Below, piece by piece: positions 43,229 to 49,788 of a stretch of 64,000 nucleotides of DNA (positions are counted from its first letter, which is position 1; every line of letters starts with the position of its first letter). The translations under genes were made by a program, and so were the position numbers. The DNA is taken from contig CACDWG010000003.1 of NCBI GenBank assembly GCA_902556425.1, forward strand, positions 95,780-159,779. The letters run 5' to 3'. The stretch comes from UBA4421 sp002704225. Its GTDB lineage: Bacteria; Pseudomonadota; Gammaproteobacteria; Pseudomonadales; Azotimanducaceae. The notes beneath the pieces were generated by a model that worked only from the letters and a program-made list of their open reading frames with translations, was not told where the DNA came from and searched no databases.

Positions 43229-43636
43229 ATGCGTCTAGTCGTCAATAATATCAAGTGGATTATGCTCGTTGCTGGGCTCGCCACGTGTTCAACGCTTTCT
43301 GTAGTTTTTGCGCCGCAAGACGCGTTAATGAGCATGTTCGGTGCCAATCTGACGGAACCGCTGGCTAACGTTGTTGTGAGAAGTTGGGGTTTTCTTGTGT
43401 TTCTGATGGGCGCCTTGCTCATCTACGGCGCGCTCAAGCCAGAGTCCAGAAAGCTCTGCATTGTCACGGCGGGCATAAGCAAACTTGGGTTTTTGTTGCT
43501 TATCCTCATGTTTGGCTCAGACTATTTTGAAGCGCTACGGGTAACGGTAATCTTTGATTCCGCTGTGATTGCAGTTTTGGGGATCTATCTGGTTGCTTCC
43601 AAAAACACCGCAGAAGTGGCGTCCGACACTCAATAA
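43229..43636 (+). CDS. Small four-helix membrane protein
   Basis: The protein has 135 residues with GGGAGTGAG upstream. Hydrophobic helices lie at about 8-26 (IKWIMLVAGLATCSTLSVVF), 49-66 (SWGFLVFLMGALLIYGAL), 75-93 (IVTAGISKLGFLLLILMF) and 103-122 (VTVIFDSAVIAVLGIYLVA). No charged residues sit within helices except near the last. It resembles small DUF4345-like membrane proteins but I cannot assign it. Its 3' end overlaps the convergent DUF3299 gene by seven bases. Confidence 0.7.
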   Translation: MRLVVNNIKWIMLVAGLATCSTLSVVFAPQDALMSMFGANLTEPLANVVVRSWGFLVFLMGALLIYGALKPESRKLCIVTAGISKLGFLLLILMFGSDYFEALRVTVIFDSAVIAVLGIYLVASKNTAEVASDTQ

Positions 43637-44094
43637 ACAAAGGGTTCGATTTTTTCTGCGCGCAAGGTGTAAGAAGCGGTTGCCAAATCTTCCACCACTT
43701 TTGAGGTAAACAACGTGCCTTCAATCCAGAACGGATCCCAAAGGCTCTCGAGGGTGTAACCGGGCTCAAATTCTGCGTAGATCGTTTGATTGGGCGGTGG
43801 TGCGGGCTCGTGTATGCAAGCGCCGAAGTATGGTACGAACAGAAAGCGCGTGACGACCTGCCTGTTTTCAAAGTCGACCGGGACGATAAAGCCAGGTATT
43901 CGGACGTTTTTGTTGTCTAAGTCCATGCGAACCCGTTCGCCTATCGGAACTTCGTCCTCAAGAAAGAACGATTCGTCCATTGGGGGAACCAAATCTTGCC
44001 AAGCAATTTCCTCAGCATCACTGTTGGCTGGCATGGCGACGCTGACAAGTACGACGGCGATGCAGGCGACTACCGTAGAGGAGAGTCGGTTCAT
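43630..44094 (-). CDS. DUF3299 secreted protein, probable part of the zinc ABC system
   Basis: The protein has 154 residues with a signal peptide (MNRLSSTVVACIAVVLVSVAMPANSDA). DUF3299 features are IAWQDLVPP at the mature start, the central IPGFIVPVDF and the motif FLFVPYFGACIHEPAPPPNQ (about 85-104), whose Cys and His are candidate metal ligands. A perfect GTTAC-N3-GTAAC palindrome 19 bases upstream is shared with the divergent ABC ATPase. From memory, P. aeruginosa PA4063-PA4066 joins a DUF3299 gene to a similar ABC pair and is induced by zinc starvation. A periplasmic zinc-binding partner is my inference. Confidence 0.82.
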   Translation of the reverse strand: MNRLSSTVVACIAVVLVSVAMPANSDAEEIAWQDLVPPMDESFFLEDEVPIGERVRMDLDNKNVRIPGFIVPVDFENRQVVTRFLFVPYFGACIHEPAPPPNQTIYAEFEPGYTLESLWDPFWIEGTLFTSKVVEDLATASYTLRAEKIEPFVY

Positions 44095-44112
44095 TCTTTT
44101 GAGCCCGTTTCA

Positions 44113-44125
44113 GTTACGTTGTAAC
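44113..44125. promoter_or_regulatory. Zur box 1
   Basis: GTTACGTTGTAAC is a perfect 5-bp inverted repeat with a 3-base centre, between divergent genes at 44094 and 44148. Three more copies of this palindrome type lie within 9 kb, each before a zinc-related gene, and a zur gene is present. Confidence 0.75.
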
Positions 44126-44147
44126 ATCTTAGCACCGCTTTTTGCCG

Positions 44148-44855
44148 ATGAGCACTGTGACAAAAATCAATTCCCTTCCAGACGCCATCAAGTTGCATAA
44201 CTTGAACTACACCTTTCAGGGAAGTTCCCTGCCGGTGTTGAGTATCCCTGCTTGGCAAGTGGCCCGAAACGAACGTGTATTTTTGCAGGGTGAGTCGGGC
44301 AGTGGTAAGTCCACACTGCTAGGCCTGCTCGCCGGCTTGCAGCTACCCACACTGGGAGAGGTCGAGATTCTAGGCGCTCGGATGTCGGCTTTGGGGGCGG
44401 GTAAGCGCGACAGATTCCGTGCCAAACACTTGGGCGTCGTTTTTCAGCAGTTCAATTTGATTCCCTACCTTTCTGCATTGGAGAATGTACTGCTGTCGGC
44501 ACAGTTCGGTACGTCGGACCGTCGAGGGGCGAGGCAGCGGGCGATCGAGTTGCTCGGGAGCGTTAACTTACCGTCCTCCTTGCATGACCGTAAGGCGGCA
44601 GCATTAAGTATCGGTCAGCAGCAACGCGTCGCCATTGTACGCGCCCTGATCAACGAACCATCCCTCTTGCTTGTGGATGAACCCACCTCGGCCTTGGATC
44701 ACAACAATCGTGACGCGTTCTTGGCCTTGCTGTTCGACATGTTGGCCGATATGGACTGCGCGATGGTCTTTGTTAGCCATGACCCAACGATCGGGCGGCT
44801 GTTCGATACGCATGTCAGGCTAGCCGAACTCAACCAAGTTGGGGGGCAGGGCTAG
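44148..44855 (+). CDS. ABC transporter ATPase (LolD/MacB type), Zur-controlled
   Basis: The ATG at 44148 gives 235 residues. Walker A is LQGESGSGKSTLLGLLAGL (about 47-65), the Q-loop VVFQQFNLIPYLSALENVLL follows (about 94-113), the signature is ALSIGQQQRVAIVRALI (SIGQQ in place of LSGGQ), Walker B LLLVDEPTSALD (about 167), and the switch His lies in FVSHDP. It belongs to the LolD/FtsE/MacB group that pairs with FtsX-type permeases; the permease gene starts at its stop codon. It drives the permease from the cytoplasmic side. The substrate is inferred, from Zur control and the permease loop, to be zinc or a zinc-related envelope molecule. Confidence 0.9.
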   Translation: MSTVTKINSLPDAIKLHNLNYTFQGSSLPVLSIPAWQVARNERVFLQGESGSGKSTLLGLLAGLQLPTLGEVEILGARMSALGAGKRDRFRAKHLGVVFQQFNLIPYLSALENVLLSAQFGTSDRRGARQRAIELLGSVNLPSSLHDRKAAALSIGQQQRVAIVRALINEPSLLLVDEPTSALDHNNRDAFLALLFDMLADMDCAMVFVSHDPTIGRLFDTHVRLAELNQVGGQG

Positions 44856-46312
44856 TGTTAAATTTTTCTTCATTGCTGGGGGTTGCTTGGCGCAGTCTGC
44901 TCTATCGTTTCAGCGGTGTCGTACTAACCGTGGTGTCTGTTGCAATCAGTGTTTTTGTGTTGCTCGGTGTAGAGCATGTCAGGCAAGAGGCGCGTAACGG
45001 GTTCGCCAGTACGATCAGCGGCGTGGATTTGATTGTTGGAGCGAGAACCGGTGAAGTAAACTTGTTGCTGCTCTCGGTGTTCCGCATTGGCACTGCAACG
45101 GCGAACGTTTCCTGGGCTTCGCTGGAGCAAATTGAAGCGCAAAAAAACGTAGCCTGGACGGTGCCCATTTCGCTTGGAGACTCTCATCGCGGCTTTCGTG
45201 TTGTTGGGACCACTCAAGAGTTTTTTACTCGCTACAAGTACGCCAATCGGCAGGCGCTGACTTTTCGGGAAGGCGGCCAGTTTAACGGACTGACAGATGT
45301 CGTGCTCGGTTCGCGGGTTGCAGCCGAGTTGTCGTATGGGTTGGGGGAGTCGATTGTGCTCAGCCATGGCGTGGCGGATGTCAGTTTTACCCATCATGAT
45401 CAGTTGCCTCTCACGGTGAGCGGTATTCTTGCGCCCAGTGGCACGCCGATCGACAACGCGCTGTTTGTTAACCTGTCAGCTATCGAAGCGCTGCACGCAG
45501 ACGAAAGTAATCGGAGTAGTGAACCTGGCAAGGTGAGCGGAGAGGGAGATTCCCACGCTGAGCACGAGGCCCACGACGAGCACGAAGCCCACGCTGACCA
45601 CGAAGCCCACGAGGAGCACGAAGCCCACGAGGAGCACGAAGCCCACGAGGAGCACGAAGCCCACGACGAACATGACGAGCACGAAACCCATGCAACGTCA
45701 GAACACGAAGAAGCAGGTCACGCCGATGAAGAGCACGCCCACGATCATCCTCTGATTGGAGCTGTCACCGCCGTGCTTGTCGGACTCGATTCTCCAATTG
45801 CGACGTTGCAGGTAAAGCGCTGGGCAGACAATTATCCTGATGAGGCATTGCTCGCGATTCTGCCCGGCGTTGCCCTGACGCAGCTGTGGGAACTGGTTGG
45901 CAATATCGAAGCCGTATTGCTGGTTATTTCGATTTTGGTCTTTACCGCATCACTGTTGGGATTGAATGCTATGCTGTTGGCATCCATGCGAGAAAGGCGT
46001 GGCGAGATTGAAGTGCTTCGCAGTATTGGCGCTCCTTCCGCCTTTATTGTGGGGCTGCTTTTGCTTGAATCCTTGCTTATCGTTACGACGGGTGTCGTGT
46101 TGGCTGTATTCGGCTTGCTGTTGTGTATTGCCGTTGCAAATGACGTGTTGGTGCAATCGTTTGGGTTGGTGCTTTCCGCTCAAATTTTCAGTTCGTCTAA
46201 TATGGTTTTCTTGTTTTTGATCTATCTGACGACCTTGTTGATTACGGTGTTACCCGCGCTGCAGGCGTATCGCGTATCCAAATCTGTGGGCGCCGGTTCG
46301 TTAGGGACTTGA
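44855..46312 (+). CDS. FtsX/MacB-type ABC permease with a His-rich periplasmic loop
   Basis: The GTG start overlaps the ATPase stop; the protein has 485 residues. One helix lies at about 20-40, then a large periplasmic MacB-like domain, then three C-terminal helices (about 353-376, 396-425, 441-468) of the FtsX family, with GLNAMLLASMRERRGEIEVL before the second. Inserted in the periplasmic domain at 234-298 is a stretch with 21 histidines, 16 of them at every third residue (pattern HEA, HEE), encoded by six 18-bp DNA repeats. Such stretches bind zinc. FtsX-type exporters usually move lipoproteins or drugs, or transmit force, so a zinc role would be unusual. Confidence 0.88.
   Translation: MLNFSSLLGVAWRSLLYRFSGVVLTVVSVAISVFVLLGVEHVRQEARNGFASTISGVDLIVGARTGEVNLLLLSVFRIGTATANVSWASLEQIEAQKNVAWTVPISLGDSHRGFRVVGTTQEFFTRYKYANRQALTFREGGQFNGLTDVVLGSRVAAELSYGLGESIVLSHGVADVSFTHHDQLPLTVSGILAPSGTPIDNALFVNLSAIEALHADESNRSSEPGKVSGEGDSHAEHEAHDEHEAHADHEAHEEHEAHEEHEAHEEHEAHDEHDEHETHATSEHEEAGHADEEHAHDHPLIGAVTAVLVGLDSPIATLQVKRWADNYPDEALLAILPGVALTQLWELVGNIEAVLLVISILVFTASLLGLNAMLLASMRERRGEIEVLRSIGAPSAFIVGLLLLESLLIVTTGVVLAVFGLLLCIAVANDVLVQSFGLVLSAQIFSSSNMVFLFLIYLTTLLITVLPALQAYRVSKSVGAGSLGT
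45566..45673 (+). repeat. Six 18-bp tandem repeats encoding the His-rich loop
   Basis: Units start at 45566, 45584, 45602, 45620, 45638 and 45656; the last four are identical over most of GAAGCCCACGAGGAGCAC. Each encodes Glu-Ala-His-Glu/Asp-Glu-His or a close variant. Gain or loss of a unit would keep the frame, so loop length may vary between strains. Confidence 0.85.
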
Positions 46313-46334
46313 CGGTTAATTTTTTTAAACAATT

Positions 46335-46347
46335 GTTATAAAGTAAC
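46335..46347. promoter_or_regulatory. Zur box 2, before zur
   Basis: GTTATAAAGTAAC, extended ATTGTTATAAAGTAACATT. One arm differs at one base from the other boxes. It lies just upstream of zur and suggests autoregulation. Confidence 0.65.
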
Positions 46348-46370
46348 ATTTTAGCGAGAGGCTGAATCTC

Positions 46371-46847
46371 ATCAATCAAAGAAAAAATCAGGCAGTTATC
46401 GCGCACGCTCAAAAGCGGTGCGCTGAAAGCGGCACTAAGCTCACGGCGAAACGATCCCAAGTCCTTGAGGGGCTAGTGAAGTCTAAAAAGGCATTGTCAG
46501 CGTATGAATTGACAGACTACTGCCGCGAGGAACTTGGCTATGAGCTTCTGCCTATGTCGGTATACCGAATTCTCGAATTCCTTGAGGAAAACAACCTGAT
46601 TCATCGCCTGAACACGACGAAAAAGTACATAGCCTGTTCTCATATCTCCTGTGAGCATTCGCATCAAGCGCCGCAGTTTTTGATTTGTAAATCTTGTTCC
46701 AAAGTTGAGGAAGTCAGTATTCCTACACCGGTTGTTGCGTTGGTCGAAGAGACCACGGAACAGGCAGGGTTTCGATTGGCCAATAATCAATTGGAAATCG
46801 AGTGCTACTGTACAGACTGTCCGACGACCGAATTAGATTCGTCATGA
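46371..46847 (+). CDS. zur: Zinc uptake regulator (Fur family)
   Basis: Zur represses zinc-uptake genes when zinc is bound. The frame opens after a stop at 46344. Homology with E. coli Zur begins well before the first standard start (GTG at 46476): codons from 46371 read INQRKNQAVIAHAQKRC, then LTAKRSQVLEGL, part of the winged-helix domain. No ATG, GTG or TTG exists there; ATC at 46371 with GAGAGG nine bases before, or CTG at 46362, are the candidates. Recognition-helix region SVYRILEFLEENNLIHRL and the Cys pairs FLICKSCSKVEE and ECYCTDC (structural zinc) are intact. It overlaps merC by four bases. Confidence 0.85.
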   Translation: MNQRKNQAVIAHAQKRCAESGTKLTAKRSQVLEGLVKSKKALSAYELTDYCREELGYELLPMSVYRILEFLEENNLIHRLNTTKKYIACSHISCEHSHQAPQFLICKSCSKVEEVSIPTPVVALVEETTEQAGFRLANNQLEIECYCTDCPTTELDSS

Positions 46848-47233
46848 TGTATACCGGGGTATTGGATAAATCGGCAATCGGCTTGTCGATGTTTTGCGTC
46901 CTGCACTGCATTGCTTTGCCATTTGCGGTGATCATGGTGCCTCAGCTCGCGGCGTTTTGGTTCGCTGGGGAGGACTTTCATCTAACGTTAATCTACTTGG
47001 TGCTGCCCACGAGCATCGTAGGTATTGGCCTCGGCTGCAGGCGTCATGGTTCCTATGGGGTCATGTCCTGGGCGCTGATTGGCTTGCTGACGTTGATTTT
47101 TGCTGCGCTATACGGGCACGACATCTTCGGCGAAATGGCAGAAAAAATTCTGACCCTGTTGGGTGGAATGTTTGTTATGACGGCGCATATCCTCAATTTC
47201 CGCTTGTGCCGGAGTTGCGACTGCGATCACTAG
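46844..47233 (+). CDS. MerC-domain membrane protein
   Basis: The ATG overlaps the zur stop (ATGA), so translation is coupled. The protein has 129 residues and four helices. The first contains FCVLHCIALPF (about 13-23), the paired-Cys motif of MerC-type transporters, and the C-terminus ends RLCRSCDCDH, a possible metal site. MerC proteins import mercuric ion in mer operons; related proteins without mer genes are often found beside zur. Here there are no mer genes, and joint control with zur suggests zinc or another divalent metal. That assignment is inference. Confidence 0.82.
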   Translation: MMYTGVLDKSAIGLSMFCVLHCIALPFAVIMVPQLAAFWFAGEDFHLTLIYLVLPTSIVGIGLGCRRHGSYGVMSWALIGLLTLIFAALYGHDIFGEMAEKILTLLGGMFVMTAHILNFRLCRSCDCDH

Positions 47234-47238
47234 ATCTC

Positions 47239-47263
47239 AGCGGCGCTGCAGGCCAGCGCCGCT
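47239..47263. terminator. Bidirectional hairpin between merC and the dehydrogenase gene
   Basis: AGCGGCGCTG, loop CAGGC, CAGCGCCGCT is a perfect 10-bp stem between convergent genes. The T-run is poor, so this is a strong hairpin with uncertain intrinsic termination. Confidence 0.5.
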
Positions 47264-47347
47264 AGCATTTGGCGTACGGTCAAACGTGAACCCTTGCCCG
47301 AGCAGAACGAGAGTGGCGCGCGATTGCGCTCTCGCTGTGGCTCTAGG

Positions 47348-48484
47348 CTAACCCATCGCGGTTTCATAGAGCGCCTCATACTCCTTTGCGGAACACGGTC
47401 GTGGGTTGGTGAAGGTGCAGACATCCTTGGCGGCATGGCTCGCCAAATCAGGGATTGAATCTGCTTTTACCCCCATTTCGGAAAGGTTGGCTGGGAGACC
47501 CAATTCTGCGTTCAGATTGCGGATAAAGGTTGCTGGATCTGCGCTGCTATCGATCCCCATGGCAGCATTTAAGCGAGTGTATTTATCGCCTACATGCCCT
47601 CGGTTGAAGTCGAGAATCGTCGGTAGAATCACGGCGTTCAATGTGCCGTGATGAAGTCTCAGCGTCTGGTCAGCGCCACAGGCATGGCTCATCGAATGTA
47701 CTGCGCCCAACCCCTTACTGAAGGCCATGGCACCCTCGGCTGCTGCCATCATCATATGCCAACGAGCATCTTCGTCGCTGCCGTCTCTTACGGCCCTGAG
47801 GAGATGCCCGTCGCGGATTCCACGTTCGATGCCATCGCATGCTACAGCTTCCGCGGGTGGGTTCACTTGGGGTGATAACAGCGCTTCAATGCAGTGCGTC
47901 ATGGCGTCCATGCCTGTCGCTGCCGTGAGGTGCGGTGGTAGTCCCAGCGTTAGCGCAGGGTCGCAAATGGCTGTCATAGGAACCAGGTTGCGACTGGCTA
48001 GGATCAACTTCTCACCATTTTTCATGATGATTACAGCGCCAGAAGAGACTTCGCTACCGGTCCCCGATGTGGTGGGAATGGCGATCAGAGGTGCTACTGT
48101 GCCGATTCGAGCCGCGCCGCCAAGCCCTGCGGTGTAGTCCAACAAGTCACCTTCGTGAGTTACCGCAAGGGCAACGGCTTTAGCGAGATCCATAGACGAT
48201 CCACCGCCCAAGGCCACAACGCCATCGCACCCAGCAGCGATGTACTTTTCAACGGCTTCTTCCACCGCCATTTGTGTCGGGTTTTCTGGCGTACCGTCGA
48301 AGATCGTCAGTCCCGCGTCATTGCCCAGTTTAGCTGCGAGATCCGTTACCATGCCAAGGTTAACCAGACCCTTGTCGGTGCAGAGTAGTGGACGACTGAT
48401 GCCGTGTTGCGCCAGCACCTGGCCCAATTGTTCGCTGGCACCGTGATCGAAGATGGTATGGGTCATGAAGGTGAGTGTTGCCAT
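47348..48484 (-). CDS. Iron-type alcohol dehydrogenase, probably Zur-controlled
   Basis: The ATG at 48484 has AGGA upstream and gives 378 residues; a longer frame has no site. Nucleotide-binding GVVALGGGSSMDLAKAVAL lies near residue 93 and PTTSGTGSEVSSGAVI near 137. The metal ligands follow as HLTAATGMDAMTHCIEALLS (Asp and His, about 192-211), HSMSHACGADQTLRLHHGTLN near 265 and HGTLN after it. It resembles maleylacetate-reductase/Fe-ADH proteins of PF00465, which use Fe(II), not zinc. Its promoter shares the best Zur palindrome with the GTPase gene, so it may replace a zinc-dependent dehydrogenase during starvation. Substrate unknown. Confidence 0.88.
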   Translation of the reverse strand: MATLTFMTHTIFDHGASEQLGQVLAQHGISRPLLCTDKGLVNLGMVTDLAAKLGNDAGLTIFDGTPENPTQMAVEEAVEKYIAAGCDGVVALGGGSSMDLAKAVALAVTHEGDLLDYTAGLGGAARIGTVAPLIAIPTTSGTGSEVSSGAVIIMKNGEKLILASRNLVPMTAICDPALTLGLPPHLTAATGMDAMTHCIEALLSPQVNPPAEAVACDGIERGIRDGHLLRAVRDGSDEDARWHMMMAAAEGAMAFSKGLGAVHSMSHACGADQTLRLHHGTLNAVILPTILDFNRGHVGDKYTRLNAAMGIDSSADPATFIRNLNAELGLPANLSEMGVKADSIPDLASHAAKDVCTFTNPRPCSAKEYEALYETAMG

Positions 48485-48555
48485 GTGGGTTCCTATGTTG
48501 GCGAAAAGAGAGGAAGCAGCAGGGTACTCTAACGTGTAAATGAGTACGTATTCAA

Positions 48556-48576
48556 ATATGTTACAAGGTAACATAT
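48556..48576. promoter_or_regulatory. Zur box 3 (best match)
   Basis: ATATGTTAC, centre AAG, GTAACATAT: a perfect 9-bp inverted repeat between the divergent dehydrogenase (48484) and GTPase (48658) genes. Confidence 0.8.
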
Positions 48577-48657
48577 GGGTCATGAGGAATTCGTTCCCAA
48601 AGGCTCGCGTTGGTAACGAAAATCAGACAACCGATCGATAATTTCTAGTTCTTCTAT

Positions 48658-49704
48658 ATGAAAAATACCTCTGAAACGCGTATCCCCGTTACCGTTTTAA
48701 CCGGTTTTCTTGGCAGTGGAAAAACCACGGTGCTGCGCCATCTAGGACAGATAGGCGCCCTTGATCGAACGTTAATTCTTGTAAACGAGTTTGGTGAGGT
48801 GGGGTTGGATCACGAACTGCTCACACCCATCGACGACGACACCATGGTGGCTGTAAACAGCGGCTGCATTTGCTGTTCCATTCGCGCCGATCTGGTGCAA
48901 ACCCTAGGCGATGCGCCATGGCGCTTTGCTCGAAACGGTCAGCGATGGTTCGATCGAGTGATTATTGAAACGACGGGTATCGCGGACCCCGCGCCGATCT
49001 TGCAGACGATCATCGGGGAGCAGGCGGTATCGCAATCGTATGTGCTTTCTTCGGTACTGACGGCGGTGGATGCCGTTAACGGGCTGGATTCGCTGGATGC
49101 ACATTTTGAGGCCGCGAAGCAGGTCGCGGTAGCGGATCGTATTTTGCTGACCAAGACCGACCTTATCGATACAAGCCCCGATGCATTGCTCGCAAAACTC
49201 AACGCGCTGGCCCCATCAGCACCGACGAGCACGGTTGTGGGTGGCGAAGCCAGCGCAGACTGGTTTTTCAATGTCGGTAAATATGAGGTGGCGGGCAAGG
49301 GCGTCGATGTGCCCACGTGGCTCGAGGGCGAAAGACTGGCTGTTGCGGAACAAGCCCCCCATGACCATTCAGGTCACGTCCACGACGGAAATCGTCACCA
49401 GCGAATCGAATCCAGCTGTCTTATTTTTGAGGAACCGGTAGACCCTGGGTTGTTTGAAGCCTGTTTGGAAATGCTGATGCAATTTCGAGGCGCAGATCTG
49501 CTGCGGGTAAAGGGCATCATTAATGTGTCGGGTATGGATCGCCCGATGGTGATTCATGGCGTACAGCATGTATTCCACCCTCCCGAAGTGCTCGAGAGAT
49601 GGCCTTCCGACGACCACAGAACGAAGCTGGTTGTGATTGCTCGTGATCTTGATCACGGGGAACTGCAGGCGAGCTTTTTGGCTCTAGGCCTCCATGCGAC
49701 CTAA
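48658..49704 (+). CDS. COG0523 zinc-related GTPase metallochaperone
   Basis: The protein has 348 residues. P-loop VLTGFLGSGKTTVLRHL lies at about 13-29, the family metal motif is SGCICCSIRADL (CxCC, about 67-78), and the NKxD equivalent is LLTKTDLID. A His-rich segment (HDHSGHVHDGNRHQ, about 235-248) lies before the C-terminal CobW-C domain. Zur-controlled members of this family (ZigA, YeiR, ZNG1-like) deliver zinc to chosen enzymes under starvation. It is divergent from the iron-type dehydrogenase over Zur box 3. GTPase activity and a zinc role follow from family knowledge. Confidence 0.92.
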   Translation: MKNTSETRIPVTVLTGFLGSGKTTVLRHLGQIGALDRTLILVNEFGEVGLDHELLTPIDDDTMVAVNSGCICCSIRADLVQTLGDAPWRFARNGQRWFDRVIIETTGIADPAPILQTIIGEQAVSQSYVLSSVLTAVDAVNGLDSLDAHFEAAKQVAVADRILLTKTDLIDTSPDALLAKLNALAPSAPTSTVVGGEASADWFFNVGKYEVAGKGVDVPTWLEGERLAVAEQAPHDHSGHVHDGNRHQRIESSCLIFEEPVDPGLFEACLEMLMQFRGADLLRVKGIINVSGMDRPMVIHGVQHVFHPPEVLERWPSDDHRTKLVVIARDLDHGELQASFLALGLHAT

Positions 49705-49715
49705 CGGCCGGTGAA

Positions 49716-49772
49716 GCGGCATGGGCGTCAAGGCCCACGCCGCGTCTTTGGTTTAGCCGTGATTGCTAAACC
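49716..49772. terminator. Two hairpins between the convergent GTPase and TonB receptor genes
   Basis: 49716-49743: GCGGC and TGGGC pair with GCCCA and GCCGC with one internal mismatch. 49750-49772: GGTTTAGC, loop CGTGATT, GCTAAACC, perfect 8 bp. Neither has a good T-run. Together they are likely transcript ends for both genes. Confidence 0.45.
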
Positions 49773-49788
49773 GGAGTGTTACAGAACC

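Noticed and set aside
45476..45695. Two minus-strand frames opposite the His-rich permease loop, with GFVLLVG- or GLRAPR-type repeats
   Set aside because: They are the complement of the 18-bp tandem repeats in a strongly supported gene; the periodic sequence keeps all frames open.
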